From an uncultured Gemmatimonadota bacterium (GTDB taxonomy: Bacteria > Gemmatimonadota > Gemmatimonadetes > Gemmatimonadales > Gemmatimonadaceae), in the NCBI GenBank assembly GCA_946479895.1, contig CAMLHT010000129.1, forward strand, positions 1 through 10,261: DNA of 10,261 nt. Reading direction: 5' to 3'. The position numbers were made by a program, and so were the translations under genes. Below are positions 1 through 5,248 of the stretch, piece after piece; positions within the stretch are counted from its first letter, which is position 1, and each line of letters starts with the position of its first letter. Under the pieces are notes generated by a model. The model did not search any database and was not told the DNA's origin. It saw only the letters and a list, made by a program, of their open reading frames with translations.

Positions 1-571
1 CCTTGTCGGCGATCCGGAAGTTCATGTTCGTCGCCGCGAGGTCGGCGAACCGCCCGGGATCCGAGATGTTCATCTTGAGGATCGCCGGCACTTCGTCCGG
101 GATGCGGTCGACGAGCTCCGCCAGCGTGTCGGCCGCCGACACGATGCGGGCGATCAGGTCGTCCACCTCGGCGCTGTCGGTGCCGCTCTCGCGCGCGGGC
201 TGGATGCGCGCGACCGGGAAAGGCTCGAGGCGCTCGATCTCGTCCACGACGATGCGACGCAGGCCCTGGAGCGTGATCTGGACGGTGTCGCCGGGAAGAT
301 TGATCCGCTCGTGCACGCGGGCCGCGACACCCACGCGGCCCGCGAACTTGCTCGGCTCGATCGGCTCGTCGTGATCGCCGCTGGCGACCACGAGGGCCAC
401 GATGAGCCCGGGTTCATCGTGCGCCCGCAGCAGCGCCAGGTTTTCCGGAGCGCCCATCTGCACCGCGATGGTGCCGAGGGGGTAGACGATGGTCGAGCGC
501 AGCGCCATCAACGGAAGCGTCGAGGGCAGCTCAGCGCGAAGGAGATCGTCCTTTCTCTGGTTCTTGGCCAT
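1..571 (-). CDS. lon: Lon ATP-dependent protease, N-terminal part (runs off the window)
   Basis: The minus strand is open from ATG at 571-569 to the window edge, giving the first 190 residues. They start MAKNQRKDDLLRAELPSTLP and continue with a MALRSTIVYPLGTIAVQMG-type stretch, which matches the start of the Lon N-terminal substrate-binding domain (usually LPLLPLRDVVVFPG). Later segments RVGVAARVHERINLPGDTVQ and the FADLAATNMNFRIADK end also fit this PUA-like domain. Lon is a cytosolic AAA+ serine protease that degrades misfolded and regulatory proteins. The ATPase and Ser-Lys protease domains lie outside the window, so intactness cannot be judged. There is no Shine-Dalgarno sequence before the ATG; an AT-rich -10-like element lies only 9 bases upstream. 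The gene is divergent from ffh. The domain identification is firm; the exact paralogue (full Lon versus a stand-alone LON-domain protein) is slightly less so, because only the N-terminus is visible. Confidence 0.88.
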   Translation of the reverse strand, partial: MAKNQRKDDLLRAELPSTLPLMALRSTIVYPLGTIAVQMGAPENLALLRAHDEPGLIVALVVASGDHDEPIEPSKFAGRVGVAARVHERINLPGDTVQITLQGLRRIVVDEIERLEPFPVARIQPARESGTDSAEVDDLIARIVSAADTLAELVDRIPDEVPAILKMNISDPGRFADLAATNMNFRIADK

Positions 572-580
572 TAAGTCGAT

Positions 581-608
581 AAGCTAAGGCGCACGTTGGG
601 GATAGCAA
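581..608 (-). promoter_or_regulatory. Putative lon promoter (TTGCTA-16 bp-TAGCTT)
   Basis: Read on the minus strand, TTGCTA (608-603, 4/6 match to TTGACA) is followed after 16 bp by TAGCTT (586-581, 3/6 match to TATAAT). Transcription would start near 574, leaving only about 2-4 bases before the lon ATG at 571. The AT-rich run stands out in a very GC-rich background. The match is moderate and based on sigma70 consensus only. Confidence 0.35.
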
Positions 609-614
609 ATGCTA
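603..614. repeat. Short palindrome TAGCA-AA-TGCTA upstream of lon
   Basis: A perfect 5-bp inverted repeat with a 2-bp centre lies in the lon/ffh divergent region. It overlaps the putative lon -35 hexamer, an arrangement expected of a repressor operator. No known operator consensus is recognised; it is not a CIRCE element (TTAGCACTC-N9-GAGTGCTAA). A GC-rich inverted repeat GGGCCG-CC-CGGCCC follows at 622-635. Confidence 0.3.
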
Positions 615-734
615 AACCCGCGGGCCGCCCGGCCCACGGAAGCCACGGCTCGCGGCGGGTTCGGCGGTTCGCCCGTCACATCACCGATGTGCGCGCTCCG
701 GCAAACCGGCCCCACGCTGCGGCGATCCCTACTC

Positions 735-740
735 TATACT
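735..740 (+). promoter_or_regulatory. Putative -10 box of ffh (TATACT)
   Basis: TATACT matches the sigma70 -10 consensus at 5 of 6 positions and stands out in GC-rich surroundings, 71 bases before the ffh ATG. No convincing -35 hexamer is seen at 15-19 bp upstream (the region around 711-720 reads cccacgctgc). Transcription would start near 747. The leader would then contain a GC-rich inverted repeat, GCCGCC (758-763) with GGCGGC (771-776) around a 7-base loop. Confidence 0.4.
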
Positions 741-811
741 TCGGGAATGTTGTCCAAGCCGCCCGCCGTCGGCGGCCGGCTCGGCTTCACCTCCTTCGCT
801 TCGCTCAGTCG

Positions 812-2140
812 ATGTTCGACGAACTCTCAGAAAAACTCGAGGCGACGTTCGCCCGCCTCCGTGGCCGCGGTGTTCTCACCGAGGCCGATATCAAGGAAGG
901 ACTGCGTGAAGTCCGCCGCGTCCTCCTCGAAGCCGACGTCAACTTCGCGCTGACGCGCGAATTCCTCGAGCGGGTCGAGAAGAAGGCCGTCGAGGTCACG
1001 CGGCTGCGCACCGTCTCGCCGGGGCAGCAGCTGGTCAAGATCGTCTACGACGAGCTCGCGGCCATGCTCGGCGAGCGTCGCGAAGGCCTCAAGCTCAGCT
1101 CGGTGCCGCCGACCGTCGTCATGATGGTCGGGCTCCAGGGCTCCGGTAAGACGACGACCGCCGCGAAGCTGGCGCTCAAGCTGAAGGGCGAAGGACGCCA
1201 GACGCGCCTCATCGCCGCCGACGTGTACCGTCCTGCGGCCATCGACCAGCTCGAGACGCTCGGCCGCCAGCTCGACGTCCCCGTCTACGCCGACCGGTCC
1301 ACCCAGGACGTCGTGAAGATCGCGAAGGCGGGCCTCGACCAGTCGCGGCGCGAGCGCGACCGCGTCGTCATCGTCGACACCGCCGGCCGTCTCCAGATCG
1401 ACGAAGACATGATGGTCGAGCTGGACCGACTGAAGGCCGCGATCCATCCCGACGAGATCCTGCTCGTCGCCGACGGCATGACCGGCCAGGAGGCCGTGAA
1501 GATCGCGCAGGGCTTCGACTCCCGCCTCGGCGTCACCGGCGTGATCCTGACCAAGATGGACGGCGACGCGCGCGGCGGCGCGGCGCTCTCGATCTACGGC
1601 GTCACGAAGAAGCCGATCAAGTACATCGGCGTCGGCGAGAAGCCGGATGCGCTCGAGGAGTTCCATCCCGAGCGCATGGCGGGCCGCATCCTCCAGCAGG
1701 GCGACATCGTCAGCCTCGTCGAGAAGGCGCAGACGACCTTCGACGCCGAAGAAGCGAAGCGGATGGAGAAGAAGGTCCGCAAGGAAGGCATGGACCTCGA
1801 GGACTTCCTCACCGCGATGAAGCAGATGGAGCGGATGGGCCCCATCGAGGGCCTGCTGAAGATGCTGCCGGGTGTCAACGCGAAGGCGCTCAAGCAGGTC
1901 CGCGAGGCCGATCCGGACGGCAAGCGGATGAAGCATGCCGAGGCCATCGTCCTGTCGATGACGAAGCAGGAGCGGAAGAATCCGGGGATCATGAACGGCC
2001 CGCGCCGGGCCCGCGTGGCCAGGGGAGCCGGCCGTCCGGTCAGCGAGGTCAACCGCCTCCTCGATCAGTTCAAGGAGATGCAGAAGATGATGAAGAAGGT
2101 GGCCAAGGGTGGGCGGCCGCCGATGATGCCCTTCCGGTAG
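812..2140 (+). CDS. ffh: Signal recognition particle protein Ffh (SRP54 GTPase)
   Basis: Ffh binds 4.5S RNA and signal sequences of nascent membrane proteins and docks with the receptor FtsY. The ATG at 812 gives MFDELSEKLEATFARLRGRG, the usual Ffh N-terminus, and 442 residues, which is normal for the family (about 450). The frame is open further upstream to 596, but those 72 residues are low-complexity and not Ffh-like. The N-domain helices occupy about 1-90. The GTPase domain shows the P-loop GLQGSGKTT (107-115), DTAGR (189-193) and TKMDGDARGGA (247-257). The methionine-rich M domain covers about 325-442 and carries the RNA-binding segment RRARVARGAG followed by VNRLLDQF and MQKMMKK. No Shine-Dalgarno sequence is visible before the ATG. 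The gene heads the rpsP-rimM-trmD-rplS cluster, a common arrangement. All key motifs are intact. Confidence 0.97.
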   Translation: MFDELSEKLEATFARLRGRGVLTEADIKEGLREVRRVLLEADVNFALTREFLERVEKKAVEVTRLRTVSPGQQLVKIVYDELAAMLGERREGLKLSSVPPTVVMMVGLQGSGKTTTAAKLALKLKGEGRQTRLIAADVYRPAAIDQLETLGRQLDVPVYADRSTQDVVKIAKAGLDQSRRERDRVVIVDTAGRLQIDEDMMVELDRLKAAIHPDEILLVADGMTGQEAVKIAQGFDSRLGVTGVILTKMDGDARGGAALSIYGVTKKPIKYIGVGEKPDALEEFHPERMAGRILQQGDIVSLVEKAQTTFDAEEAKRMEKKVRKEGMDLEDFLTAMKQMERMGPIEGLLKMLPGVNAKALKQVREADPDGKRMKHAEAIVLSMTKQERKNPGIMNGPRRARVARGAGRPVSEVNRLLDQFKEMQKMMKKVAKGGRPPMMPFR

Positions 2141-2161
2141 GCCTCGAAGGGCACGGGCCAG

Positions 2162-2190
2162 TTGAGCCAAGCCCGCCCCCAGTCTATGTT
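2162..2190 (+). promoter_or_regulatory. Putative rpsP promoter (TTGAGC-17 bp-TATGTT)
   Basis: TTGAGC (2162-2167, 4/6 to TTGACA) and TATGTT (2185-2190, 4/6 to TATAAT) are separated by the optimal 17 bp in the 156-bp gap between ffh and rpsP. Transcription would begin near 2197, immediately at a perfect hairpin (2198-2217), leaving a leader of about 100 bases. This would give the ribosomal protein genes an output independent of ffh. Confidence 0.5.
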
Positions 2191-2197
2191 TAAAGGC

Positions 2198-2217
2198 TCT
2201 CCGGCTCCGGCCGGAGA
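2198..2217 (+). other. Leader hairpin with UCCG tetraloop upstream of rpsP
   Basis: TCTCCGGC (2198-2205) pairs perfectly with GCCGGAGA (2210-2217) around the loop TCCG, which belongs to the very stable UNCG class closed by C-G. No T-run follows, so it is not a standard terminator of ffh. It would lie at the extreme 5' end of the rpsP mRNA if the promoter at 2162-2190 is used, where such structures typically protect against decay; alternatively it is the 3' end of the ffh transcript. Confidence 0.55.
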
Positions 2218-2296
2218 TTCCGGGTGCGGCTCCCGATCGGCGAGCACGCGATGAACCTGGACGCTCGACCCATCACCCTGACGCAGGATTTGCTCA

Positions 2297-2614
2297 ATGG
2301 TCCGGATTCGTCTCCGCCGCATGGGCCGCAAGAAGGCCCCGTTCTACCGTATCGTCGTCGCTGACTCGCAGAGCCCGCGCGACGGCCGCTTCATCGAGAT
2401 CATCGGCCAGTACATGCCGCGTCAGGGCAACAACGCCGTGAACCTCGAGATCGATCGCGCCAACTACTGGCTCGACAACGGCGCCCAGCCGTCGGACACC
2501 GTCCGCTCGCTGCTCCGCCGCGCCGGCGTCCTCAAGGCGCGCCACGAGGCGCGGCTCGGCCGCAAGCTGAACGCGGCCGCCGTGCCGGTCAGCGAGAAGG
2601 CCGCCGAAGCGTAA
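2297..2614 (+). CDS. rpsP: 30S ribosomal protein S16
   Basis: S16 is an early-assembling small-subunit protein that binds 16S rRNA. The N-terminus [20 protein letters not shown] and the following [19 protein letters not shown] are the family signature. The protein has 105 residues; the core is about 80 and the remainder is an Ala/Lys-rich C-terminal tail, common in S16. The ATG at 2297 is preceded by AGGA (2285-2288) at 8 bases, a reasonable ribosome-binding site. It is the first gene of the rpsP-rimM-trmD run. The khpA (KH-domain RNA-binding protein) gene, often found between rpsP and rimM, is absent. A 37-codon frame starting at ATG 2251 overlaps the start but looks fortuitous. Confidence 0.97.
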   Translation: MVRIRLRRMGRKKAPFYRIVVADSQSPRDGRFIEIIGQYMPRQGNNAVNLEIDRANYWLDNGAQPSDTVRSLLRRAGVLKARHEARLGRKLNAAAVPVSEKAAEA

Positions 2615-2617
2615 CCC

Positions 2618-2637
2618 GGTTCGTCGCGAGACGAACC
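2618..2637 (+). other. Intercistronic hairpin (GCGA tetraloop) between rpsP and rimM
   Basis: GGTTCGTC (2618-2625) pairs perfectly with GACGAACC (2630-2637) around GCGA, a GNRA tetraloop. It begins 4 bases after the rpsP stop codon and ends 7 bases before the rimM ATG, filling almost the whole 30-base gap. No T-run follows. It would occupy the rimM ribosome-binding region and could lower rimM/trmD translation relative to S16, or stabilise an rpsP 3' end after processing. Confidence 0.6.
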
Positions 2638-2644
2638 ACCGATC

Positions 2645-3172
2645 ATGGCTCCGGCACCCTCTCACGTCATCGTCGGGCGCGTTCGCAACGTCCACGGCCT
2701 GAAGGGAGAGCTGGTCATCGAGCCGATCACCGACGAGCCGGACGAGATCTTCTCGCCCGGCCGTCGTGTTTTCATGGGGAACGTCCGCGGCGACGTGAAG
2801 GGCGAGCCGCTCGAGATCCAGTCGGCGCGGCCCTTCAAGTCCGGATTCATCGTCAAGCTCGCGGGTATCGACGACCGCAACACGGCCGAGCTGTGGCGCG
2901 AGCGCTTCGTGCTCCTGCCGGAGGACGAAACCTCACCGCTCGAGGAAGGGGAGGTCTACCTCCACGAGCTGGAAGGCATGCGCGTCGACCTCGCCGATGG
3001 AACCACGCTCGGCAAGGTCGCGGCGATGTACGAGCTCCCGCAGGGCATCATCCTCGACGTGTCGCGTGAAGGGAAGGGCACGGTGATGATCCCGTACGAT
3101 CGCGTCGTCACGAGCATCGACCGCGAGACGCGCATCATCACGATCGATCCGCCGGAAGGCCTGATCGACTGA
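2645..3172 (+). CDS. rimM: Ribosome maturation factor RimM
   Basis: RimM helps maturation of the 30S head, near S19. The 175-residue length is typical. The N-terminal RimM domain shows the VHGLKGE motif (16-22), and the C-terminal PRC-barrel domain runs from about 100 to 172, beginning EGEVYLHELEGMRV and ending with the VMIPYDRVV strand and an IITIDPPEGL tail, both usual for the family. The ATG at 2645 is used because homology starts just after it; no Shine-Dalgarno sequence is seen and a hairpin sits directly upstream. The stop codon overlaps the trmD start by one base (TGATG), implying translational coupling. Confidence 0.95.
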   Translation: MAPAPSHVIVGRVRNVHGLKGELVIEPITDEPDEIFSPGRRVFMGNVRGDVKGEPLEIQSARPFKSGFIVKLAGIDDRNTAELWRERFVLLPEDETSPLEEGEVYLHELEGMRVDLADGTTLGKVAAMYELPQGIILDVSREGKGTVMIPYDRVVTSIDRETRIITIDPPEGLID

Positions 3173-3840
3173 TGCTGACCATCAACGTCGTCACGATCTT
3201 CCCCGACTTCTTCGCCGGGCCGCTCGGGTTGAGCATCCCCGCCCGCGCGAAGGCGGCCGGCGGCGTCGAGTACCGCCTCGTCGACCTGCGCGATTTCACG
3301 GCCGACCGCCACAAGACGGTGGACGATACGCCGTACGGCGGCGGGCCGGGGATGGTCATGAAGCCGCAGCCGTTTTTCGAAGCGGTCGAGTCCATCGGCG
3401 CCACCTCCCCGATCGTCCTCCTGTCGCCGCGCGGCCGCACCTTCACCCAGGCCGACGCAAGGCGCTTTGCCGAGGGCACCGAGCTGACGCTGCTCTGCGG
3501 CCACTACAAGGACGTGGACCAGCGGGTGGCCGACCATCTCGCCACCGAGGAGATCTCGCTGGGCGACTTCGTGCTCAGCGGGGGCGAAGCGGCCGCCCTG
3601 GCGGTGATCGACGCGACCGTCAGGCTCATCCCGGGGGCGATGTCCGACCTCGCGAGCGCCCACGGCGATTCCTTCTTCGACCGGGAAATCAGCGCTCCCA
3701 GCTATACCAAGCCGGCCGAATATCGGGGCTACAAGGTCCCGGAGGTCCTGATTTCCGGGAATCACGCGAAGATCGAGGAATGGCGCCGGGCCGAGGCTGA
3801 ACGCCTGTCCGGCCTGCGCCGGGGCCGGGGCGAGGCCTAG
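3172..3840 (+). CDS. trmD: tRNA (guanine-37-N1)-methyltransferase TrmD
   Basis: TrmD transfers a methyl group from S-adenosylmethionine to G37 of tRNAs reading CNN-type codons, preventing +1 frameshifts. The SPOUT/trefoil-knot fold is visible: [13 protein letters not shown] (49-61), LLSPRGRTF (83-91), the knot loop [13 protein letters not shown] (107-119) and [13 protein letters not shown] (127-139). The catalytic Asp (E. coli D169) is D166 in GDSFFD, and E. coli R154 corresponds to R151 in VRLIPG. YTKP (178-181) matches the usual YTRP. The knot motif reads GHYKDVD where E. coli has GRYEGID, so the Glu at E. coli position 116 is Lys113 here. At 222 residues it is shorter than the E. coli protein (255), missing mostly C-terminal tail. 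It is translated from the ATG overlapping the rimM stop. Confidence 0.96.
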   Translation: MLTINVVTIFPDFFAGPLGLSIPARAKAAGGVEYRLVDLRDFTADRHKTVDDTPYGGGPGMVMKPQPFFEAVESIGATSPIVLLSPRGRTFTQADARRFAEGTELTLLCGHYKDVDQRVADHLATEEISLGDFVLSGGEAAALAVIDATVRLIPGAMSDLASAHGDSFFDREISAPSYTKPAEYRGYKVPEVLISGNHAKIEEWRRAEAERLSGLRRGRGEA

Positions 3841-3915
3841 GGCGCCGCAACCCCGATCCACCGATCCACCAACGCTTTACACCGGGTCGGGCTACCCAAC
3901 GGGGCCTCCCCCGCC

Positions 3916-3921
3916 TATCTT
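3916..3921 (+). promoter_or_regulatory. Possible -10 box for rplS (TATCTT)
   Basis: The 130 bases between trmD and rplS contain TATCTT (4/6 to TATAAT) with only a weak -35 (TACCCA, 3893-3898, 17 bp upstream). TTTACA at 3876-3881 is a better -35 hexamer but is badly spaced. The gap also holds an 8-bp tandem duplication, CCGATCCA twice, at about 3853-3868. A separate promoter would allow L19 to be made independently of RimM and TrmD. Confidence 0.3.
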
Positions 3922-3970
3922 TCCAGACTCTCCGACAACGCCTTTCCCGGGCCCCAAGAGCCCTGCAGCT

Positions 3971-4345
3971 ATGCACGCCTTTTTCGAGACTCAGAAGCAG
4001 TGGATGCGCGACCTTCCCCCGTTCCGCGCCGGTGACACCCTCAAGGTGAACGTGCGCGTTCGTGAAGGTGACAAGGAGCGTCTCCAGGCCTTCGAGGGCG
4101 TGTGCATCGCGCGCCGCGGCCGCGGGGTCAGCTCGACCTTCACGGTCCGGAAGATCTCCGGCGGCATCGGCGTCGAGCGCATCTTCCCGACGCACAGCCC
4201 CATGCTCGCCGACGTCCAGGTCGTGCGCCGTGGCCGCGTCCGTCGCGCGAAGCTCTTCTACCTCCGCGAGCTCACCGGCAAGGCGAGCCGCATCAAGGAG
4301 AAGAAGGTTCGCGTCGTGGTGCCGGAGACGACGACGGCCGAGTAG
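3971..4345 (+). CDS. rplS: 50S ribosomal protein L19
   Basis: L19 lies at the 30S/50S interface. The 124-residue protein has typical length. Recognisable L19 segments are [20 protein letters not shown] (15-34), [16 protein letters not shown], then [20 protein letters not shown] and [20 protein letters not shown]. The ATG at 3971 gives [18 protein letters not shown], aligned with the family start; only a poor purine run (AAGAG) lies upstream. The gene is followed after 19 bases by an intrinsic terminator, so it closes the translation gene cluster. Confidence 0.97.
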   Translation: MHAFFETQKQWMRDLPPFRAGDTLKVNVRVREGDKERLQAFEGVCIARRGRGVSSTFTVRKISGGIGVERIFPTHSPMLADVQVVRRGRVRRAKLFYLRELTGKASRIKEKKVRVVVPETTTAE

Positions 4346-4364
4346 GGCATTCGCCTTCAGGCGC

Positions 4365-4399
4365 AAAGGTCCGGAATCCCCGCGATTCCGGACCTTTTT
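4365..4399 (+). terminator. Rho-independent terminator after rplS
   Basis: AAAGGTCCGGAATC (4365-4378) pairs perfectly with GATTCCGGACCTTT (4384-4397), a 14-bp stem with the loop CCCGC, followed by a five-base T-run (4395-4399) that overlaps the stem end. It lies 19 bases after the rplS stop and separates the ribosomal cluster from rnhB. The A-run on the left arm gives it weak bidirectional character. Confidence 0.92.
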
Positions 4400-4433
4400 C
4401 GTTCCCGCCATTCCCGCGGGCCGCGCGTGGCGG

Positions 4434-4444
4434 TAGCATAGGAT
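4434..4444 (+). promoter_or_regulatory. Putative rnhB -10 element adjoining the start codon
   Basis: TAGCAT (4434-4439) and the overlapping TAGGAT (4439-4444) are -10-like hexamers ending 6 and 1 bases before the rnhB ATG. A start about 7 bases after TAGCAT falls on the ATG itself, which would make a leaderless mRNA. The AGGA at 4440-4443 is only 2 bases from the ATG, too close for a normal Shine-Dalgarno sequence. The -35 region is not convincing. Confidence 0.35.
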
Positions 4445-4445
4445 C

Positions 4446-5201
4446 ATGGCGAAGCACCGGTGGCGTCCCCTCGAGAAAGCCCTGCGCGAAGAGAAGGGAC
4501 CGCACATCGCCGGCATGGACGAAGTAGGTCGGGGGCCCCTCGCCGGGCCCGTCGTCGCCTGTGCCGTCGTGATGCCGCCGGGCGAGCGAGCCATCCGCGG
4601 CGTGGATGATTCCAAGAAGCTCACCGCCGACGAGCGGGAGCGCCTCGCCGCGCGGATCATCGAGGCCGCGGTCTCGGTGGGGATCGGCGCCGCGTCCGTC
4701 CGCGAGATCGATCGCGTCAACATCTATCACGCCAACGTCATCGCCATGCGCCGCGCGCTCCGCCGGCTCAGCGTGGCGCCGGACCACGTGCTCCTCGACG
4801 GCAAGCGGATCCGCACGCTCGAGTGGGAGCACACGGCGATCGTCGGTGGTGACGCCAGGTGCTACTCGATCGCCTGCGCCTCGATCGTCGCCAAGGTGAC
4901 GCGTGACCGCGTGATGCGCGCGCTGGCCCGCCGGTATCCCGGCTACAAGTGGGAGAGCAACGTCGGCTACTCGACGACGGCGCACTTCGAGGGGCTCGCG
5001 GCGCGGGGGATCACGCCGCACCACCGCCGCTCGTTCATCCCGATCGCCCAGCTTTCGCTCGATTTCAGCGGCGGAAGTGTGATCGACATCGCCGCGCTCG
5101 AGGCGCTGGCGTCGCAACGTGACGAAGATTCCATCGATGACGCCGGCCCCTCCCTCCTGGCCGACGCCACCCGTACCGCCGAGCTCCCACCGCTGTCGTA
5201 A
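4446..5201 (+). CDS. rnhB: Ribonuclease HII
   Basis: RNase HII nicks 5' of ribonucleotides embedded in DNA and degrades RNA in RNA/DNA hybrids. The catalytic DEDD set is intact: D25 and E26 in GMDEVGRGPLAGP (23-35), D118 in LLDGK, and D136 in GGDAR, 18 residues later as in E. coli (D108/D126). Also present are DDSKKLT (54-60), CASIVAKVTRD (144-154), and SNVGYSTTAHFEGL with the family tyrosine Y175. At 251 residues it is longer than the usual ~200 because of about 45 extra C-terminal residues after 205 that look disordered and unrelated to the catalytic core. It is isolated from rplS by a terminator. Confidence 0.96.
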   Translation: MAKHRWRPLEKALREEKGPHIAGMDEVGRGPLAGPVVACAVVMPPGERAIRGVDDSKKLTADERERLAARIIEAAVSVGIGAASVREIDRVNIYHANVIAMRRALRRLSVAPDHVLLDGKRIRTLEWEHTAIVGGDARCYSIACASIVAKVTRDRVMRALARRYPGYKWESNVGYSTTAHFEGLAARGITPHHRRSFIPIAQLSLDFSGGSVIDIAALEALASQRDEDSIDDAGPSLLADATRTAELPPLS

Positions 5202-5209
5202 ACGTCATC

Positions 5210-5231
5210 CCGGCGCGACCTTCCGCGCCGG
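5210..5231 (+). terminator. Hairpin after rnhB, terminator-like but without a T-run
   Basis: CCGGCGCG (5210-5217) pairs perfectly with CGCGCCGG (5224-5231) around ACCTTC, beginning 9 bases after the rnhB stop. There is no T-run, so intrinsic termination is uncertain. It may protect the rnhB mRNA 3' end. It fills most of the 47-base gap to the next gene. Confidence 0.4.
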
Positions 5232-5237
5232 CCGGGG

Positions 5238-5243
5238 TAGAAC
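5238..5243 (+). promoter_or_regulatory. Putative -10 element of the zinc-protease gene (TAGAAC)
   Basis: TAGAAC (4/6 to TATAAT) ends 5 bases before the ATG at 5249, so a transcript would start at or within a base or two of the start codon. There is no Shine-Dalgarno sequence. The layout repeats that of rnhB (GTAG-n-A followed closely by CATG). No good -35 is seen because the upstream hairpin occupies that region. Confidence 0.3.
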
Positions 5244-5248
5244 ATCGC

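Noticed and set aside
596..811. 72-residue N-terminal extension of Ffh
   Set aside because: The extension is basic and low-complexity and spans the putative promoter; family homology begins exactly at ATG 812.
572..811. 4.5S RNA (ffs) or tRNA in the lon/ffh gap
   Set aside because: No SRP RNA tip motif (GGAAGCA-type loop) or tRNA cloverleaf could be found; only short inverted repeats and promoter-like boxes are present.
827..2170. 447-codon minus-strand frame opposite ffh
   Set aside because: It covers a fully motif-supported Ffh and has Asp/His/Leu-rich shadow composition.
2251..2364. 37-codon frame before and overlapping rpsP, possible leader peptide
   Set aside because: No Shine-Dalgarno sequence, Pro-rich out-of-frame continuation into rpsP, and no attenuator-type structure tied to it.
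3841..3970. L19 leader riboregulator before rplS
   Set aside because: Only weak short inverted repeats and an 8-bp tandem duplication are seen; nothing matches a known ribosomal-protein leader.
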